Shown here in pieces: positions 60,888-64,000 of a stretch of DNA of 64,000 nt. The notes beneath the pieces were generated by a model. It saw only the letters and a program-made list of their open reading frames with translations. It made no database searches and was not told the DNA's origin. Source of the DNA: an uncultured Burkholderiales bacterium (GTDB lineage: Bacteria; Pseudomonadota; Gammaproteobacteria; Burkholderiales; Burkholderiaceae_C); the NCBI GenBank assembly GCA_945952065.1, contig CAMFGY010000028.1, positions 1-64,000 of the forward strand, written 5' to 3'. The translations under genes were made by a program, and so were the position numbers. Within the stretch, counting starts at the first letter, position 1; each line of letters begins with the position of its first letter.

Positions 60888-62804
60888 ATGAGCGCTAGCT
60901 TTTCTCGTCCACGAGGGTCTCTTGGCGCCAAGCTCAATCTGATTGGAGCCTGCATCCTACTGTTGGCTCTGATCTGTATCGGACTGACGCTTGCCATCAG
61001 TTGGCGGCTCAACGGTGGAGCCGCAGCTGTCAACGAAGCTGGACGCATGCGCATGCTGACTTGGCGATTGGCGCAATCATTGAATGGTCAAGATCACGCT
61101 TCGCTCGATGGGCAGCTGGCGCAGTTTGAAAACAGCCTTCGGCTCATGAAGTACGGCGACCCGAATCGTCCGCTGGTCCTGCCCAAGGACGCTGAGACGC
61201 TAGCAGCGCTTGATGCCGTCCAAGTCGAGTGGAAGCAAATGCGACGGGCCTGGGCCCATCCTCCCGCATTGACCCCTGCGCAAGTGGCTGAGCAGGCCAA
61301 TGCGTTTGTGGGACATCTAGATCTATTCGTTTTTTCGATTGAGTCCCAGTTGGCTCGATGGACAACGATCCTGACCGGCCTGCAAATAGCCATGATGGGA
61401 TTGGCTTTGGCCGCTGCGGGGGCCTTGCTTCGGACGGGCTATCTTTTGATTCTGCGCCCCTTGGCGCAACTTCAAGCGGGCTTCTCCCAAGTGGGCCAAG
61501 GGCATCTAGAAGTTCGATTGAAAGTGGGCTCTCGTGATGAGTTTGGTTCGCTGTCAGAGGACTTCAACCATATGGTTTCGACCCTTCAAGGGCTGTACCA
61601 AAACTTGGAGCTTCAGGTCGAGCAGAAAACAAAAGACTTGGCCTTGCAGAACAATCGGCTGACCGCTCTCTATCGGGCAGCATACTGGGTCACGAAGGCC
61701 GAAGACCTTGCTTCCTTGGCGGATGGATTTGCATCGCAGTTAAGGGCGGTCGTGCAGGCTGATGCAGCGGTTGTGCGGTGGTCAGACGAGGAAAACCGGT
61801 GCTACGTGCTGTTGGCCTCCGAGGGCTTGCCGCCTTCGGTTCTGGCACATGAGCAGTGCGTTCAAGCGTCGGCCCATTTATACGGGCGGCCGCACGCAGA
61901 GGTTCAGAACCAGGTGCTTCTTTTAGACCCGAGCCTAGTTTCGGAAGAGGGGCAAGGCACGTTGAGGTTGAGGGCTTTTGTGCGGGAAGGCTTCAGGGTG
62001 ATAGTCAATGTGCCGATCCGGTTGCATGAACGGGTACTGGGAGAGTGCAGCCTGTTCTTTCGGCAGGACCGTACGCTGAGGGCGGATGAGCGTTCTCTAC
62101 TCGATACGCTCGCCAGTCACTTGGCGGGCGCTATGGAAAGTTTGCGAGCAGCGGCGATGGAACGCGAGACTGCAGTTTCTGAAGAGCGCGGCCTGCTCGC
62201 AAGGGAACTGCACGACTCGATTGCGCAAAGCTTGTCCTTCCTAAAAATTCAGGTCAGCCTCTTGTGCCAGGCTCAAGAAAGGCAGGACTTGGTCGCCACA
62301 AAGAAGGTCATGGCGGAGTTGGATGCTGGCTTGCAGGAGAGCCTCGCCGACGTGCGGGCCTTGTTGTTGCACTTCCGAACTCGCACGAATGCCGAGAGCA
62401 TCGTGCCCGCCATTCAGACCACGCTACGAAAATTCGAGCACCAAACTGGGGTACCGACAGAACTTAGCGTCTACGGGCAGGGCCTGCCGCTCGCCGCGGA
62501 TGAGCAAGTGCAGCTGCTTCACGTGGTGCAAGAGGCACTTACCAATGTGCGCAAACATGCGCGGGCCAGCAAGGTATGGGTGACTGTGCAGCAGCAGCCT
62601 CACTGGCAAGTCGAGGTCAGGGATGATGGCTGCGGATTTGCAGAACAGGGTTCCGATTTGACCGAAACCCATGTCGGTTTGCGCATCATGCAGGAGAGGG
62701 CCGCACGCATTGGCGGACATGTTGAAGTGTTCTCGGAGTCCGGGCGAGGATGCCGTGTAGTCTTCGTCCTGGCTTCAAGAACGAATGGACCTGGCAAACA
62801 ATGA
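60888..62804 (+). CDS. narX: NarX-like nitrate/nitrite sensor histidine kinase
   Basis: The 638-residue product has two membrane helices around a periplasmic sensor whose start NEAGRMRMLTWRLAQSL is the NarX-type P-box. A HAMP linker and a GAF-like central module (about 260-430) follow. The HisKA_3 motif is ARELHDSIAQSLSFLK, and the ATPase has NVRKHARAS, DDGCGF and GLRIMQERA. It senses nitrate and nitrite and phosphorylates NarL. Its stop overlaps the narL start. Confidence 0.92.
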   Translation: MSASFSRPRGSLGAKLNLIGACILLLALICIGLTLAISWRLNGGAAAVNEAGRMRMLTWRLAQSLNGQDHASLDGQLAQFENSLRLMKYGDPNRPLVLPKDAETLAALDAVQVEWKQMRRAWAHPPALTPAQVAEQANAFVGHLDLFVFSIESQLARWTTILTGLQIAMMGLALAAAGALLRTGYLLILRPLAQLQAGFSQVGQGHLEVRLKVGSRDEFGSLSEDFNHMVSTLQGLYQNLELQVEQKTKDLALQNNRLTALYRAAYWVTKAEDLASLADGFASQLRAVVQADAAVVRWSDEENRCYVLLASEGLPPSVLAHEQCVQASAHLYGRPHAEVQNQVLLLDPSLVSEEGQGTLRLRAFVREGFRVIVNVPIRLHERVLGECSLFFRQDRTLRADERSLLDTLASHLAGAMESLRAAAMERETAVSEERGLLARELHDSIAQSLSFLKIQVSLLCQAQERQDLVATKKVMAELDAGLQESLADVRALLLHFRTRTNAESIVPAIQTTLRKFEHQTGVPTELSVYGQGLPLAADEQVQLLHVVQEALTNVRKHARASKVWVTVQQQPHWQVEVRDDGCGFAEQGSDLTETHVGLRIMQERAARIGGHVEVFSESGRGCRVVFVLASRTNGPGKQ

Positions 62805-63499
62805 AGGACGAAGGCGTGGTGTTTGAAGAGAGACGAATCCGTGTTTTGGTGGTGGATGACCACGACTTGTATCGCCGTGGACTGATCGCGCTTTTGGATG
62901 GAGATGGGCAATTCGAGGTGGTGGCTCAAGCCGGCGACGCCGCTGAGGCGCAACGTCATGCAGCGGAGTTTCGTCCCGACGTTATTTTGCTAGATCATCA
63001 TCTACCTGGCGTGCGCGGAGCTGAAGCGGTGGCGGGTTTGCTCGAGCACGCGCCGGACGCGCGGATCTTGATGTTGACGGTCAGCGAAGAAGAGGAGGAC
63101 ATGGCGCAGGCGCTGCGCCAAGGGGCTTGTGGCTATCTGCTCAAAACCTTGGACAGCGATCTTCTGATACTGGCGCTGCAGCGCGTTGCTCAGGGTGCAG
63201 CGGTGGTGAGCGATGAGATGACGGGCAAGTTGGTCAGCGCCTATCAGAGCCTGAGCCGGCAGGCACCGACACCGGTAATTGGCGCAGCGGCCTTTGAGCC
63301 CGATGCGCCGTTGACCGTCTCGCCGCGCGAGCGAGAGATCCTGGCTCAGATTGCCAAAGGCGCGAGCAACAAGGAAATTGCCCGAGCCTTGGGGATTGCC
63401 GAGACGACCGTGAAGATCCATGTCCAGCACATTCTGCGCAAACTAGGCCTGAATTCCCGCGTGCAAGTAGCGATCTTTGCCAGTCAGCGCGGCTTCTGA
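62801..63499 (+). CDS. narL: NarL-like response regulator
   Basis: The 232-residue product has a receiver domain (VLVVDDHDLYRRGL, phospho-acceptor Asp65 in VILLDHHLPG, GACGYLLKT) and a LuxR-type helix-turn-helix (LTVSPREREILAQIAKGASNKEIARALGIAETTVKIHVQHILRK, read in pieces). It would control nitrate- and nitrite-responsive genes. No nitrate reductase genes are present in this window. Confidence 0.92.
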   Translation: MKDEGVVFEERRIRVLVVDDHDLYRRGLIALLDGDGQFEVVAQAGDAAEAQRHAAEFRPDVILLDHHLPGVRGAEAVAGLLEHAPDARILMLTVSEEEEDMAQALRQGACGYLLKTLDSDLLILALQRVAQGAAVVSDEMTGKLVSAYQSLSRQAPTPVIGAAAFEPDAPLTVSPREREILAQIAKGASNKEIARALGIAETTVKIHVQHILRKLGLNSRVQVAIFASQRGF

Positions 63500-63604
63500 G
63501 CCGGGCTAAATTTGAACTGATCTCTCGGAGCGGCCCCGTCAAACGATCAGATGCGCCATGAACGTCATCCGCTTGGGTTCGTCAAGCGGACCGATCGGCA
63601 TCCG

Positions 63605-64000
63605 TCAAGCCAGCCAGCCCAAGGGGTGATGGGCGCGCGCAACGCCCACCATGTATCCTAGAATCAGGACGGCCGCCAGCAGGGCGGCTGCGCGGTGGCC
63701 CAGCGTCCGCCCACGCTTGATCGCAAGACTGCCCAGCACGATGTAGAGCAAAAGCAGGCTCAACTTGCTGGCGAGCCAGAGATCGCGGGCCGGATTCAAC
63801 CCCAGCAAAGCCCAAAGGCTGAGCCCGGCGCTGAGCAACATGACGTCGATGCAAACGCTGAGGTAGCGCACCGGTGCTCTCAAGGGCCATACAGCTCCCC
63901 CTAGCGCAGCCAAGCCTCGCGCGGCAAAAAGGGAGACACTGCAGACAAGCAAAGTGATGTGAGTCAGCTTAATTTCGGCGTAATTTGTCTGCAAGAAGGC
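63605..64000 (-). CDS. SirB2-family membrane protein (start at or beyond window edge)
   Basis: At least 129 residues are encoded, with four hydrophobic segments and the SirB family features KLTHITLLVCSVSLFAARGL, RAPVRYLSVCIDVMLLSAGLSLW, WLASKLSLLLLYIVLGSLAIKRG and HHPLGW. The role of SirB2 is unsettled. A TTG at 63994 could be the start, but the frame is open to the edge, so an ATG just outside is likely. Confidence 0.75.
   Translation of the reverse strand, partial: AFLQTNYAEIKLTHITLLVCSVSLFAARGLAALGGAVWPLRAPVRYLSVCIDVMLLSAGLSLWALLGLNPARDLWLASKLSLLLLYIVLGSLAIKRGRTLGHRAAALLAAVLILGYMVGVARAHHPLGWLA

Overview
The window looks like a chromosome segment of a denitrifying betaproteobacterium of the order Burkholderiales, near the Rubrivivax/Leptothrix/Roseateles group. 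The reasons are the gene order of its nos and nor loci, the NnrS/NsrR/CcoG block, the ubiUVT genes, the NarXL pair and several proteins with PEP-CTERM sorting signals. This placement is inference from gene content; no rRNA or tRNA gene was seen.

Layout. 1-10.0 kb is an accessory, partly decayed region. It holds a RelE/ParE toxin tail, an agmatine deiminase remnant, a YoaK-like membrane protein, a SnoaL-like protein, a chemoreceptor without a sensor, two PEP-CTERM proteins, IS3 debris, a CxxC/CxxC protein carrying a 7-bp tandem repeat, and a chromate locus with chrA intact and chrB split by an in-frame stop. 10.6-15.4 kb (minus strand) is the nitric oxide reductase locus norC-norB-norQ-polyferredoxin-norD. 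Its norD is frameshifted, truncated and joined to pieces of a TonB receptor and a Fur-type regulator. 15.5-24.8 kb (minus strand) is the nitrous oxide reductase operon: a DUF2946-like gene, nosZ, nosR, nosD, nosF, nosY and two nosL genes. 25.0-33.4 kb (plus strand) continues with a cytochrome c lipoprotein, nosX/apbE, a second DUF2946-like gene, a PEP-CTERM protein, a NosA/OprC-type copper receptor and a large Ig-repeat lipoprotein.

33.6-35.6 kb encodes a chemoreceptor with a bacteriohemerythrin. 35.7-41.9 kb is a nitric-oxide response block (DUF2249, nnrS, nsrR, ccoG, second NnrS-like protein, MIP18-type factor, membrane protein). 42.0-46.0 kb (minus strand) carries a DNR-like regulator and an anaerobic ribonucleotide reductase whose glycyl-radical domain lies on a separate short ORF. 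46.1-56.0 kb is a Fur-controlled siderophore uptake locus. 56.1-60.6 kb has a DGC-domain protein, a ThDP-dependent decarboxylase and ubiTVU for oxygen-independent ubiquinone synthesis. 60.9-63.5 kb is narXL, and a SirB2-like gene runs to the right edge.

How it fits together: CRP/FNR-type boxes precede nos, nor, the DGC gene and ubiU. A candidate NsrR operator precedes the NnrS block, NrdR-like boxes precede nrdD and a Fur box precedes the siderophore operon. The genes therefore form an anoxia/NO/metal programme. The most interesting candidate system is the copper-linked trio at 27.3-33.4 kb, in which two different surface proteins share an unassigned Met/Cys-containing domain on either side of the copper receptor, directly beside the copper-dependent N2O reductase genes.
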